Part shown: in pieces, positions 1 through 8,113 of the stretch | Numbering within the stretch: position 1 is the first letter of the stretch | Layout: the number at the start of each line of letters is the position of its first letter | Assembly (NCBI RefSeq): GCF_010993745.1 | Contig: NZ_WOTN01000001.1 | Span: forward strand, 375,235-439,234 | Source: Fodinicola acaciae | GTDB lineage: Bacteria > Actinomycetota > Actinomycetes > Mycobacteriales > HKI-0501 | Direction of reading: 5' to 3' | Length of the DNA stretch: 64,000 nucleotides | Notes under the pieces: generated by a model | Databases searched by the model: none | What the model was told of the DNA's origin: nothing | Seen by the model: the letters and a program-made list of their open reading frames with translations, nothing else | Program-made: the position numbers and the translations under genes

Positions 1-873
1 CTGGGCGGGATTCTGGTGTCGGCGCTCGGCTGGCGCGGCGTGTTCCTGGTCAACCTGCCGTTGGGTGTGGCCGCCGGCGTACTCGTCCGGTCGCTCATGC
101 CCAACCCGGTCAGCGCCGCCGTACGCATGGACGTGCTGGGGCAACTGTTGCTCGCCGGATCGCTGGCCGGTGTGACGTACGTGCTGATCGACAGCGGTCC
201 GGGATGGCTGCTGGCGCTCGCAGCCGTTCTGGCCGTCGTCTTTGTCGCGGTGGAGTTCCGGCGGCGCGACACCAATGCGCTGATCCCGTTACGGCTCCTG
301 CGAAACCGCGACTTCAGCCTGGTCGCGGCCGTGGTCGGAACACTGCCGGCGGCGGTTTCCGGGATGACGTTCCTTCTCTCCACCTACCTGCAGAACGTGG
401 CCTCTATGAGTGCGTACGCCGCCGGCCTGCTGCTTGCCGTCGCGCCGGCGGTGTCCATTCCCTTTTCCCATTACGCCGGCGCGATCGTCGACCGCCGCGG
501 CCCGCGGCCGGTGCTCGTCGCCGGCCTGGCTTTCATGGCCGCCGGGGTGGCGGCGTCCGCGGTCGCGGTCGCTTTCCGATCACCGGTCGCACTGCTCGTG
601 CCGGGGCTCGCGATCTTCGGCGTCGGCATGGGGGTCGTCTTCAGCGCGCCGTTCGTCCTGGCGACCCGCAGCCTGCCGGCCGCGCTGATCGGCACCGCCT
701 CGGGGGTTTTCGGTACGGCACAACGATTGGGCGGCATGCTCGGCCTGGCCGCCGCCGGAGCGGTCCTGCGCGCCGACTCGATTCGCGACGCGCTGCTCGT
801 ACCACTGGCCATGCTGATCCTCGCCATCGCGCTCAGCGGATTCACCGCACGATCCCGGCCATCGACTGCTTAG
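1..873 (+). CDS. MFS exporter, DHA2-like, C-terminal part (cut by window edge)
   Basis: Membrane exporter of the major facilitator superfamily, probably a drug:proton antiporter of the DHA2 branch. The frame is open from base 1 and begins inside the family's conserved loop (GWRGVFLVNLPLG), so the true start lies upstream of the window. About 290 residues remain, with roughly eight hydrophobic segments, for example around residues 37-75 and 95-145. The loop DRRGPRPVLVAG matches the cytoplasmic loop motif between transmembrane segments. Family membership is clear, but the substrate cannot be read from sequence. The stop codon TAG abuts a 14-bp inverted repeat that may end transcription. Confidence 0.85.
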   Translation: MGGILVSALGWRGVFLVNLPLGVAAGVLVRSLMPNPVSAAVRMDVLGQLLLAGSLAGVTYVLIDSGPGWLLALAAVLAVVFVAVEFRRRDTNALIPLRLLRNRDFSLVAAVVGTLPAAVSGMTFLLSTYLQNVASMSAYAAGLLLAVAPAVSIPFSHYAGAIVDRRGPRPVLVAGLAFMAAGVAASAVAVAFRSPVALLVPGLAIFGVGMGVVFSAPFVLATRSLPAALIGTASGVFGTAQRLGGMLGLAAAGAVLRADSIRDALLVPLAMLILAIALSGFTARSRPSTA

Positions 874-937
874 AGGCCGCGCGAACAGCACCCCTCGAGA
901 AACACGACTATGACCAACGCCTATTCGCGCGGCCTCT
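872..937. repeat. Inverted repeat directly at the stop of the MFS gene
   Basis: Perfect 14-bp arms AGAGGCCGCGCGAA (872-885) and TTCGCGCGGCCTCT (924-937) are separated by 38 bp. The left arm starts inside the TAG stop codon of the exporter. It could be a terminator-like hairpin or a miniature palindromic element. No U-tract follows, which favours the second reading slightly. Confidence 0.6.
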
Positions 938-957
938 CTGAGTTTCAACTGTTTGCT

Positions 958-1028
958 GCGACTGAGTGTGCCGGAAAAGTGCCCTCATACCCGGTGTATT
1001 CGGGCGCCTTTCCGGTGCACTCAGTCGC
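958..1028. repeat. Palindromic repeat, family B copy 1
   Basis: Arms GCGACTGAGTG (958-968) and CACTCAGTCGC (1018-1028) enclose a core that recurs at 16.4 kb: GCCCTCATACCCGG followed by GTATTCGGGCGCC. The remainder of 874-1230 shows no convincing gene. A short open frame at 910-1200 only translates the repeat. Confidence 0.65.
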
Positions 1029-1266
1029 CGTCTGGGTGCCGAGACAAAGTGACGAATTTCTGACTCGGGACCCTAGTTATCGAGGAGCCGCATCTCAGGT
1101 CGGCCGGGCACGGCTCAGTCCTTTGGCGCTTATCTCCGGAGGAGATCACGGATCTTTAGCAACATCGACCGCGCCAGTGACAGTTGGCGCTCACCTGTGA
1201 CAGGTATGCCTCACAGTCACAACTGTTTGCGTGGAAACGACCGGACCCCGGTGTTCGAGGTGTTCT

Positions 1267-1280
1267 CGAACGTTTGTACG
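1267..1280 (+). promoter_or_regulatory. LexA/SOS-box-like site
   Basis: CGAACGTTTGTACG resembles the actinobacterial SOS box (CGAAC-N4-GTTCG), with one mismatch in the right half. It lies upstream of a DUF222 fragment. The match is suggestive only. Confidence 0.35.
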
Positions 1281-1344
1281 ATATGGGTTAGGTTGGTTGA
1301 GGAGTTGCCGCGGGTCGCCGGGGATTGCCTCTGGCGGTCCGCGG

Positions 1345-1680
1345 TTGCTGCTCGACTCGCGCGATGTGCCGGATCCTGTGTTGTTGTCGGATGCGGAGAT
1401 TGTGGATGCGGCGGTGGTGCTTGATCGGGTGGAGTCGGCTGCTGGTGCGCAGAAGCTGGCGATGATGGCGGAGTTGGCGCGGCGCCGCATCGCCGAGCAG
1501 GAGCCGTTGATCCTGCGCCGCAAGGATGGCACGGCGTTCAAGGAGAGCCTGGCGGAGGCGCTGGAGCGGGCGCAGAGTTGGTGCGCTGATGAGTTCGCCG
1601 CCGCGTTGCGGCTTACCGCCGGTCAGGCGCGGTGCCGGGTGGATCGGTCGTTACGCCCGACCCACCGATGTCACGACCAG
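1345..1680 (+). pseudogene. DUF222 (13E12-repeat HNH endonuclease family) N-terminal remnant
   Basis: The translation contains DAEIVDAAVVLDRVESAA followed by KLAMMAELARRR and LRLTAGQARCRVDRSL. This is the usual start of DUF222/HNH proteins, which are abundant in actinobacteria. Homology stops after about 105 codons. The rest of DUF222 and the HNH domain are absent, and the same frame runs on without a stop into a secreted hydrolase. The fragment uses more TTG, GTG and GGT codons than the hydrolase. It is best read as a gene broken by deletion or recombination. No intact copy occurs in the window. Confidence 0.55.
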
Positions 1681-1749
1681 ACCTTTGGCGGGGTGTCAGC
1701 GGTCTCCGGCTGGTTGTGTGCCTTTGCCGGCATCGCGATCCTCATCCAT

Positions 1750-3594
1750 ATGTGGACGGGAATCGTACCTATCGCTGGTGCTGTCCTGATGGCCTCGATG
1801 GTGACGCCGGTGTACGCGCAATCGCCACGACATCCGTGTGCGGCCGCGGTGAAGCGGTGCGACGGCACGATCAGCGTGCCGTTGGACTGGCGGCGGCCGG
1901 GCGGTGAGCGGGTGACCGCCGCGTTCGCGTGGGTGCCGCGGTCGGACCTGTCCCGGCCGGCGACCGGAACGATCATGGCCAACGGTGGCGGGCCGACCCG
2001 TGCACTTGGCGACGTGCCGTCATTCCAACGCACGCTTGGACCGCTGCTGGTTCACCAGAACCTGTTGATCGTGGAGTTGCGAGGTTTCGGCGCGGCGAAC
2101 ACCTTGCGCTGTCCCGGACTGGACCTCGACAAACCGGCTACCATCCGCGCCTGCGCCAGCCGGCTCGGCGCTCGTACGCGGTATTTCTCCAGCGACCAGG
2201 TCGCCGGGGACATGGACGCGATCCGCGCCGCGCTCGGCGTGCCGAAGGTGAGTTTCTACGGCAATTCCTACGGGACCGTGCATGCGCAGGCGTACGCCAC
2301 CCGGTTCCCGACGCGCGTGGCAGCGATCTATCTGGACAGCGTGCTGTCGGCATTTCCCAATGGTTACTTCGATTGGGGCGAAGCACGTTCCACGATGCGC
2401 ACCACGTTGTCAGACCTGGACGCGATCTGCGACCGGTCACCGGCCTGCCGCGCGCTGCCCGGGCGGTCGCGCGACCGGTGGGTGGCGCTGATCCACCGGC
2501 TGCGGTCGCATCCGGACAAGGACGCTCGCACCATCGACCTCAGCTATCTCGCCAGCTGGGTCGGCGAACCCGGCTACAGCCGAGACCTGGATGCCGCGGT
2601 CGTCGGATACCTGCGCGGCGACCCGGCCGCGCTGCACCGCATCGTGCGCGAGGATCGCGCCTGGCGCGCCGGACGGCCGGACGAAGGCACCGACCCGGAG
2701 GGTGCGGCACTGCTGTCGTACACGTGCGCCGACGCGCAATATCCTTTCGACCACACTGCCGACATCCCCACCCGGCACCGGCAACTGGATGCCTATTTGG
2801 CCAGCCAACCGTACTGGCCGTACACCAACGCGGAGATGCTCCGCGGCGGTGGCGACTACCCGACCTGGTGCGCGGAGTGGCCGACGCCGCGACCGAGTCC
2901 ACCGGTCCCGCCACGGGCCGCGTATCCGGACGTCCCGGTCCTGGTCGTCAACGGACAACTGGACACCACGACCACCCCGTCCAGCGCGCGCAAGGTCGCT
3001 GACCGGTTTCCGAACAGCCGTTACGTCGAAGTGCCGTTTGGCAACCACGCCAGCGGATTCGGCGAGTCGGGGCCATACAGCACCTGCGTACGCGAACTGA
3101 TGCGTGCCTTCCTCGCGCAGCCAAGCGCCGCTTTGCCGGGTAAACCCTGCAGCGCGGAGAACTACCGCGCTCACGGACATTTCCCGCGTACGCTCGCGGC
3201 CGTCCGGCCAGCGACCGGCGCCGCGCGTACGGACGCACAGTTGCTGGCCGCGGTCTTCGCCACCGCCGACGACGTACTGGGTCGCCGCAACCCGACCAAC
3301 CTCGACAGCCTTGCCGGCATTCACCACGAGCCCGGGTTGCGCGGCGGCGCGGTCGCCTACGACGACGAGCACGCCACCATACGGCTGGACCAGGCCCGGT
3401 TCGTCGCCGATCTGCCTGTCACCGGCACGGTTCGGTACGACACCGCTGGCAGAGCGATCGCCGTGCTCGCCACCGTTGGGCCGAAACCGCACCGCGTACG
3501 GTTGCAATGGCTGGCATTCCGCGCCGAAAACAGCACCCAGGTGACCGGCTCCATCGACGGCCACCCCGTCACCGCCGCGATCCCACTCAACTGA
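1750..3594 (+). CDS. Secreted alpha/beta hydrolase, tripeptidyl-aminopeptidase-like
   Basis: Exported serine hydrolase of the alpha/beta fold, TAP-like subgroup. ATG 1750 gives a hydrophobic signal peptide ending near VYAQS. A GTG at 1693 would only lengthen it. The nucleophile elbow is GNSYGT (around residues 173-178), the acid is in NGQLDTT and the histidine in FGNHASG. The C-terminal block with STCVRE and paired cysteines fits the TAP C-terminal domain. The protein of about 614 residues is longer than classical Streptomyces TAP by a C-terminal domain of about 140 residues. The reading frame is open upstream into a DUF222 remnant, so transcription may start from that gene's promoter. The true start is uncertain; the hydrolase call is firm. 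Confidence 0.8.
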   Translation: MWTGIVPIAGAVLMASMVTPVYAQSPRHPCAAAVKRCDGTISVPLDWRRPGGERVTAAFAWVPRSDLSRPATGTIMANGGGPTRALGDVPSFQRTLGPLLVHQNLLIVELRGFGAANTLRCPGLDLDKPATIRACASRLGARTRYFSSDQVAGDMDAIRAALGVPKVSFYGNSYGTVHAQAYATRFPTRVAAIYLDSVLSAFPNGYFDWGEARSTMRTTLSDLDAICDRSPACRALPGRSRDRWVALIHRLRSHPDKDARTIDLSYLASWVGEPGYSRDLDAAVVGYLRGDPAALHRIVREDRAWRAGRPDEGTDPEGAALLSYTCADAQYPFDHTADIPTRHRQLDAYLASQPYWPYTNAEMLRGGGDYPTWCAEWPTPRPSPPVPPRAAYPDVPVLVVNGQLDTTTTPSSARKVADRFPNSRYVEVPFGNHASGFGESGPYSTCVRELMRAFLAQPSAALPGKPCSAENYRAHGHFPRTLAAVRPATGAARTDAQLLAAVFATADDVLGRRNPTNLDSLAGIHHEPGLRGGAVAYDDEHATIRLDQARFVADLPVTGTVRYDTAGRAIAVLATVGPKPHRVRLQWLAFRAENSTQVTGSIDGHPVTAAIPLN

Positions 3595-3912
3595 CGAATT
3601 CGTGTGCCGAGCACAATTGCCGGGCTCTGGCGTCATCGCGGCCGCGTACGACTCGAGCGGTTCATCACGGTCGGAGCGTTCGGACCCGCCGGCCAGGCCG
3701 AACTGCTCGGTCGCGCCGGCGGCAACCCGGACGGCAACGCCGGTGTCGACTACGCGCGGCAGCTGGCCAAGTCGAGCTGGCGATCGCCGGCTCAGGTTGT
3801 GAAATCACCAATCCTGACGACGACGCGCGCCGCCGCGTGATGGATCGTGAGCGTCGGACCTTTCTTTGTGTGAAAGCGATGTCTTGACGACGAATCAACA
3901 GGAGGCGGGCAG
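3595..3912. other. Intergenic stretch without a recognised gene
   Basis: A frame from GTG 3604 to 3840 (78 codons) encodes an unremarkable sequence with no recognisable family and no good ribosome binding site. It may be a decayed fragment. The only clear signal is the AGGAGG at 3900-3905, just before the monooxygenase start. Confidence 0.4.
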
Positions 3913-5130
3913 ATGAGTGGTGTGAGGGTGTTGGTGGCTGGTGCGAGTATCGCGGGGCCGGCGTTGGCGCATTGGTTGTGTCGGCGTGGTGCGCGGGTGA
4001 CGGTGGTGGAGCGGGCGTTGGGGTTGCGTGGGGGTGGTCAGGCGGTGGATGCGCGTGGGGTGGCGCGGGAGGTGATTGGTCGGATGGGGTTGGAGGCGCG
4101 GGTGCGGGCGGCGCGGACGTTGACGGCTGGTGCGTACACGGTGGATGTGGATGGGGCGGTGGTGGAGACGTTTCGTGCGGAGGATGATGGTGGGGATGGG
4201 TATATCGCGGAGATTGAGATTCTGCGGGGTGATCTGTCCCGGGTGTTGTATGAGGACACGCGGGATGGGGTGGAGTATGTGTTTGGGGATCGGATCGCTG
4301 AGCTGACTCAGGACGGCGAGGGTGTTGATGTGCTGTTCGCCGGTGCCGGTGGTGCTGGTGGTGGTGGTTGGCGGCGGTTTGATTTGGTGGTGGGCGCGGA
4401 TGGGTTGCATTCGGCGTTGCGGGCGATGGTGTTCGGGCCGCATGAGCGGTTTGTTCGTCATTTGGGGTTGGTGTTGGCCTTCTACAGTGTGCCGAACGAG
4501 TTTGGGTTGGGGCGGTGGTTGTTGGACTACCGGGACGCTGCCTCGGGGCGTTCGGCTGGTTTGCGGCCGGTCCCGGATCCGAGCCGGGCGATGGCGATGT
4601 TGTCTTTCCCGGCGGCTGATTTCCAGGTCGACTATCGGGACGTCGCGGCGCAGAAGCGGTTGCTGCGGGAGCGGATGGAGGGGATGGGATGGTTGACTCC
4701 GCGCATCCTGGGCCACGCCGATGACACGCCGGACTTCTACCTGGACCAGGTCGCCCAGGTGGTGATGCCGCACTGGTCCAACGGGCGGGTCGGGCTGATC
4801 GGCGATGCCGCCTACAGTTCCTCACCGATGTCCGGCGGCGGCACCGGCCTGGCCCTGGTCGGCGCCTACCTGCTGGCCAGCGAACTGGCCGCCGCCGACT
4901 GGGACCCACACACCGGATTCACCGCCTACCAACACCGGATGCTCCCGTACGTGCAAGCCAACCAGAAAATCGGCCGCCTCCACGCAAACAGCCTCAACGG
5001 CACCCAACACCACACCGAACCCGAATGGGACCTCGACCTGATCCAACGCGCCATCAACGGCGTCGACCTGCCCGACTACAAGGAACTGCCGGACACCAGG
5101 CCCACGACCGTACAGCCGGTCATGTCATAG
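3913..5130 (+). CDS. FAD-dependent monooxygenase, PHBH-like
   Basis: Flavoprotein hydroxylase of the p-hydroxybenzoate-hydroxylase fold (group A monooxygenase). ATG 3913 follows AGGAGG. The N-terminal dinucleotide-binding motif is VAGASIAGPALA, the DG motif is VVGADGLHSALR, and the second FAD motif is VGLIGDAAYSSSP with SGGGTGLAL. At 405 residues it is normal for the family. Substrates are typically aromatic or polyketide; none can be assigned here. Odd feature: bases to about 4690 are strongly G/T-biased on the coding strand (TTG, GTG, GGT codons), while the last 350 bases are C/A-biased. The gene ends 11 bases inside the convergent kinase gene. Confidence 0.88.
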   Translation: MSGVRVLVAGASIAGPALAHWLCRRGARVTVVERALGLRGGGQAVDARGVAREVIGRMGLEARVRAARTLTAGAYTVDVDGAVVETFRAEDDGGDGYIAEIEILRGDLSRVLYEDTRDGVEYVFGDRIAELTQDGEGVDVLFAGAGGAGGGGWRRFDLVVGADGLHSALRAMVFGPHERFVRHLGLVLAFYSVPNEFGLGRWLLDYRDAASGRSAGLRPVPDPSRAMAMLSFPAADFQVDYRDVAAQKRLLRERMEGMGWLTPRILGHADDTPDFYLDQVAQVVMPHWSNGRVGLIGDAAYSSSPMSGGGTGLALVGAYLLASELAAADWDPHTGFTAYQHRMLPYVQANQKIGRLHANSLNGTQHHTEPEWDLDLIQRAINGVDLPDYKELPDTRPTTVQPVMS

Positions 5131-6865
5131 GCCACCGGTGAAAGGGATTTCCGCCGCCGCGGAAACCCAAGGCGCTGACGGCCGAGACGGTCGACGATTT
5201 CGCCGCTCCGGCACATGCGACAGCAACGGTTGAGCCGGCCTGATCGAGTGGATCCGGAAGGCCGAGAAGTCGTGCGGACCAGGACAACGCCACTTCGAGA
5301 CGCCGGCGACGCAGCTGGAACAACGCCGGGTTCGAGTCGCGTGACGGCGTCAGCAGAGGTTGTTGGCCGGCGATCAGAGCCGCGTAGTTGACCGCGTACG
5401 GTCCCTGGTGGTCCTCCGGCGGCGGACCACCTTCCGCATGCATCGCGACCAGCCAGAGATGCCGGTCGAGCCACGGATCGCCGACCCCGGCCGAGGCCCA
5501 GTCCACGAGTACGAGCCGGCCGTCGCGATGCCACAGGTTGGCGGCGCATACGTCGCGATGCAGCAGGCTGGCGCCCTTGAGGGGCGCGTCGGCGGCCGCC
5601 GCCTGCAACGCGGCCAGGTGCTCTGCAAGCCAGTCCGCGGAACACACGTCCATCCACAGCAGCCGACCGAGATCGGCGGAGATCGCGTCCCATGGATTCG
5701 TTGTCGCGGCGACTGTGGGGACGCCGCTCGGAGTCGGCAGCGCGTGCAGGTCCTGAAGCAACCTGTCGGTGGCGTCGATGAGTTCCGGCGTCCAGTCGCG
5801 GACCCAACCGTCCGCGGCAAGCGCCTCCAGTACGAGCATCGGCACTGGTTCGCGAGTGCTCGCGATCATGGCACTGGCCGGCAGCGCGTCGTACGCGGCC
5901 AGCTCCACGTCGAGCTCCGGCCCGGCCTTGACGAACACGGAGTCCGCGATCCGACGTACGGACCTGCTGTAGCCACCCGGCGCCGGCCGCAGCACGCCGA
6001 TGTCACGTCCGAGCAGGTGGCTGGCCTGCTCCGCGATCTGCCGGTCGGTCAGATAGCCGGCCGCCGGCCGGCCGGTCAGCCGCGACAGCAGCAGGTCGAC
6101 CACCGGAGCGTTGGCCCGGCGGACCGCCAGCCGGCTTTCCCGGTCCGGCCGGCCGAGCGACTCGGTCACCAGCCGACACGCCAACGCACGTACCAACAAC
6201 TGGTCGATCTCGTCCTCGTCGTCGAGCTCGTCGAGGATCTCCGGTGGCGCATTTGACCAGGCCAGCAAATCGACCGCGGCGACGGCAAGCGCGTACGCGG
6301 CCGGCCGCCAGTATGGCGAGAAGTCGATCACGGCCGGCGGCTGGCCGTCGGCGAACAGCACGTTGCCGGCGAGGTCACCGTGAATCAGCTGGTCGCGCAG
6401 CCGCACCGGTCTGGTGGTCGCCAGCAGCGCGTCGATCAGGTCGGCGAGCTCCGGCGCCAACTCGACGGCCGCCCCATCCCACGCCACGTGGTCGGCGACG
6501 ACCCACCGATTGCGTTCCTGGCTCAGCCAATCCGGCGCTGGTACGCCGGCCAGGGCCAGGTGAAACGCGCGGCTGGCGGCGATCAGCTCAGGCCAGTGCT
6601 CCAACGCGCCGGGCGTGCCGTCCACGTACGTCCACGCGGCCCATCCATCGACCGTCCAGGAGCCGTCGACCGCCGGCACCGGTCGCGGGACTCGAAACCC
6701 CGAGGTGCGCAGGCCGGCGTACACCCCGGCCGTCCACTCGGCCTCGGCCGGATCCTGATCGGGTTTGAGGACCAGCGCGTCGATCTGCCAGGACGTGCCG
6801 GCTCCGCCGGGAAGGCGGCGCGCCGGGGCCACGAAACTGGAGCGTACCTTTTCTGGGACATTCAC
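5120..6865 (-). CDS. Tandem phosphotransferase-like protein (TIGR02569 kinase fused to a second APH domain)
   Basis: Two aminoglycoside-phosphotransferase-type kinase domains lie in one chain. The first resembles actinobacterial TIGR02569 proteins, with FRVPRP, VDGWAAW, catalytic HGDLAGNVLF (residues 162-171) and metal-binding VIDFSPYWRP. The second starts near residue 265, with HRDVCAANLW (436-445) and LVDWASAGVGDPW. GTG 6865 is chosen because TIGR02569 proteins begin with a PEKV-like segment; an upstream GTG at 6919 is possible. Both catalytic Asp residues are present, so both halves could be active. Known family members are single-domain, so the fusion is unusual. The substrate is unknown and an antibiotic-inactivation role is not implied. 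Confidence 0.75.
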   Translation of the reverse strand: MNVPEKVRSSFVAPARRLPGGAGTSWQIDALVLKPDQDPAEAEWTAGVYAGLRTSGFRVPRPVPAVDGSWTVDGWAAWTYVDGTPGALEHWPELIAASRAFHLALAGVPAPDWLSQERNRWVVADHVAWDGAAVELAPELADLIDALLATTRPVRLRDQLIHGDLAGNVLFADGQPPAVIDFSPYWRPAAYALAVAAVDLLAWSNAPPEILDELDDEDEIDQLLVRALACRLVTESLGRPDRESRLAVRRANAPVVDLLLSRLTGRPAAGYLTDRQIAEQASHLLGRDIGVLRPAPGGYSRSVRRIADSVFVKAGPELDVELAAYDALPASAMIASTREPVPMLVLEALAADGWVRDWTPELIDATDRLLQDLHALPTPSGVPTVAATTNPWDAISADLGRLLWMDVCSADWLAEHLAALQAAAADAPLKGASLLHRDVCAANLWHRDGRLVLVDWASAGVGDPWLDRHLWLVAMHAEGGPPPEDHQGPYAVNYAALIAGQQPLLTPSRDSNPALFQLRRRRLEVALSWSARLLGLPDPLDQAGSTVAVACAGAAKSSTVSAVSALGFRGGGNPFHRWPMT

Positions 6866-6938
6866 CGCCCCACTGTGTTGCCCGTCTTCCTGGCGGGTCA
6901 AGCGAAATATCGCTACCACCGCGTGATCAACTTGGCTG

Positions 6939-6950
6939 TTGAGCGCTAAA
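6939..6950. promoter_or_regulatory. GAGCGCTAAA motif upstream of secreted protease
   Basis: TTGAGCGCTAAA lies 45 nt before the protease start. The same decamer occurs before lanA1 (34.3 kb), before two secreted-protein genes (38.4 and 45.2 kb) and once inside a coding region. Its palindromic AGCGCT core recalls LacI/CebR-type operators. Binding is inferred only. Confidence 0.45.
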
Positions 6951-6994
6951 ATTCACCCTGCTCTTACACACTCGACCGAAAGGGTTTCTTCGAG

Positions 6995-7837
6995 GTGAAA
7001 TCTCGTACGCTGTGGCGCGCGGCTTCCGCGATGGTGGCGGCTGGCCTCGTGCTCGCCGGCGCCGCGCCGGCGCAGGCGATCATCAACGGTCATCCGGCAT
7101 CTGAGAACTATCCATTCGTCGTGTCCATCCAGCGCGAATACAAAGGTGATCCGAACACGCAATGGTGTGGTGGGACATTGGTGTCCGACAACTGGGTGAT
7201 CACGGCCGCGCACTGTGTCACCAAACCCGGCGTGAACGGCGCGCCGTACACCAGCCTGCCGCCGTCGACGTTCCACGTACGGATCGGGTCGAATGACCGT
7301 ACGACCGGCGGCACGGTGGCGAACGTGGCGCAGATCGAGGTCCGGTGGGACTGGGTCAACAAGGCGGATCGTAACGACGGCAAGGACATCGCGCTGCTGC
7401 GTCTTGAGCACGTGGTGCCCAACCAGCGGGCCGCGATGGTGGCGAAGATGCCGCCGCCGGGCACCATGACGCGCCAGATTGGCTGGGGCTATACGACAAT
7501 CGACCAGAACAGCCCGACGCAGCTGCCGGTCGGACTGAACGAGCTGGACTCGCCGGTCGTGGATCCGGCCACTCCTGAATGCGTCAGCGACCCGACCGCC
7601 GGTGACGCGTACGGCATCCGGCCGGGTGACTTCTGCGTTGAGAATCCTGACAAAGTGTCAGGTTCGTGCGGCGGCGACTCCGGTTCGCCAGTGCTGTGGA
7701 AGATCGACGGCCGGTGGCAACTGGCCGGTGTGGTGAGTCGAGGGCCAGGTGACATCTGCGGGCAGACTCCCGACATCGACACTTCTGTCGTAGCGTCGCG
7801 CGGCTGGATCATCGACACGATCTACCCGAACCACTGA
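6995..7837 (+). CDS. Secreted S1-family serine protease
   Basis: Exported chymotrypsin-fold endopeptidase of 280 residues. A Sec signal peptide (KSR then an Ala-rich core) ends near APAQA, and the mature part starts at IINGHP, so there is little or no propeptide. The catalytic triad is visible as His73 (TAAHC), Asp131 (KDIALL) and Ser229 (GGDSGSP). The residue equivalent to trypsin Asp189 is Gly223, so Arg/Lys specificity is not expected. GTG 6995 follows AAAGGG. A strong hairpin terminator follows the stop. The upstream GAGCGCTAAA motif may link its expression with lanA1 and two small secreted proteins. Confidence 0.88.
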   Translation: MKSRTLWRAASAMVAAGLVLAGAAPAQAIINGHPASENYPFVVSIQREYKGDPNTQWCGGTLVSDNWVITAAHCVTKPGVNGAPYTSLPPSTFHVRIGSNDRTTGGTVANVAQIEVRWDWVNKADRNDGKDIALLRLEHVVPNQRAAMVAKMPPPGTMTRQIGWGYTTIDQNSPTQLPVGLNELDSPVVDPATPECVSDPTAGDAYGIRPGDFCVENPDKVSGSCGGDSGSPVLWKIDGRWQLAGVVSRGPGDICGQTPDIDTSVVASRGWIIDTIYPNH

Positions 7838-7842
7838 GCCAT

Positions 7843-7876
7843 GTGACGGCCCGGACCCCCACGCCCGGGCCGTCAC
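7843..7876 (+). terminator. Hairpin terminator after protease gene
   Basis: A perfect 12-bp stem, GTGACGGCCCGG / CCGGGCCGTCAC, with a 10-nt loop begins 5 nt after the stop codon. No T-tract follows, as is common in actinobacteria. Confidence 0.7.
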
Positions 7877-8113
7877 CCGGCCGCCCAGGCGCCCGTTCGG
7901 ACCGGTGAAAATGGCCAGGTGGAACGGAAAGCCCGGTCCTCGCACACCTGTTCCTGGCCTCTGACCATCTGCGTGCTCTCAACGAGATGTCGCCGTGACC
8001 TGCTCCCGGCGACCAGGTGGCAGAAAGGAGCAGTCAGCATCGTGCGTCGATGGGCGGTCGTCCGCGCGGGGTCGTACGATTTCGGCTGCCTGTCTTTTTG
8101 GAGGGGTGAACCG

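Noticed and set aside
910-1200. A 96-codon frame whose translation resembles another at 16205-16504
   Set aside because: The similarity comes from the shared palindromic DNA repeat, not from a protein family.
3665-4909. A 414-codon Pro/His-rich frame opposite the monooxygenase
   Set aside because: It arises from the G/T bias of the coding strand and has no family features.
6995-7837. The secreted protease as a trypsin-like leader peptidase cutting after Arg in the LanA leaders
   Set aside because: The residue equivalent to Asp189 is Gly, so Arg/Lys specificity is unlikely. Only the shared upstream motif links it to lanA1.
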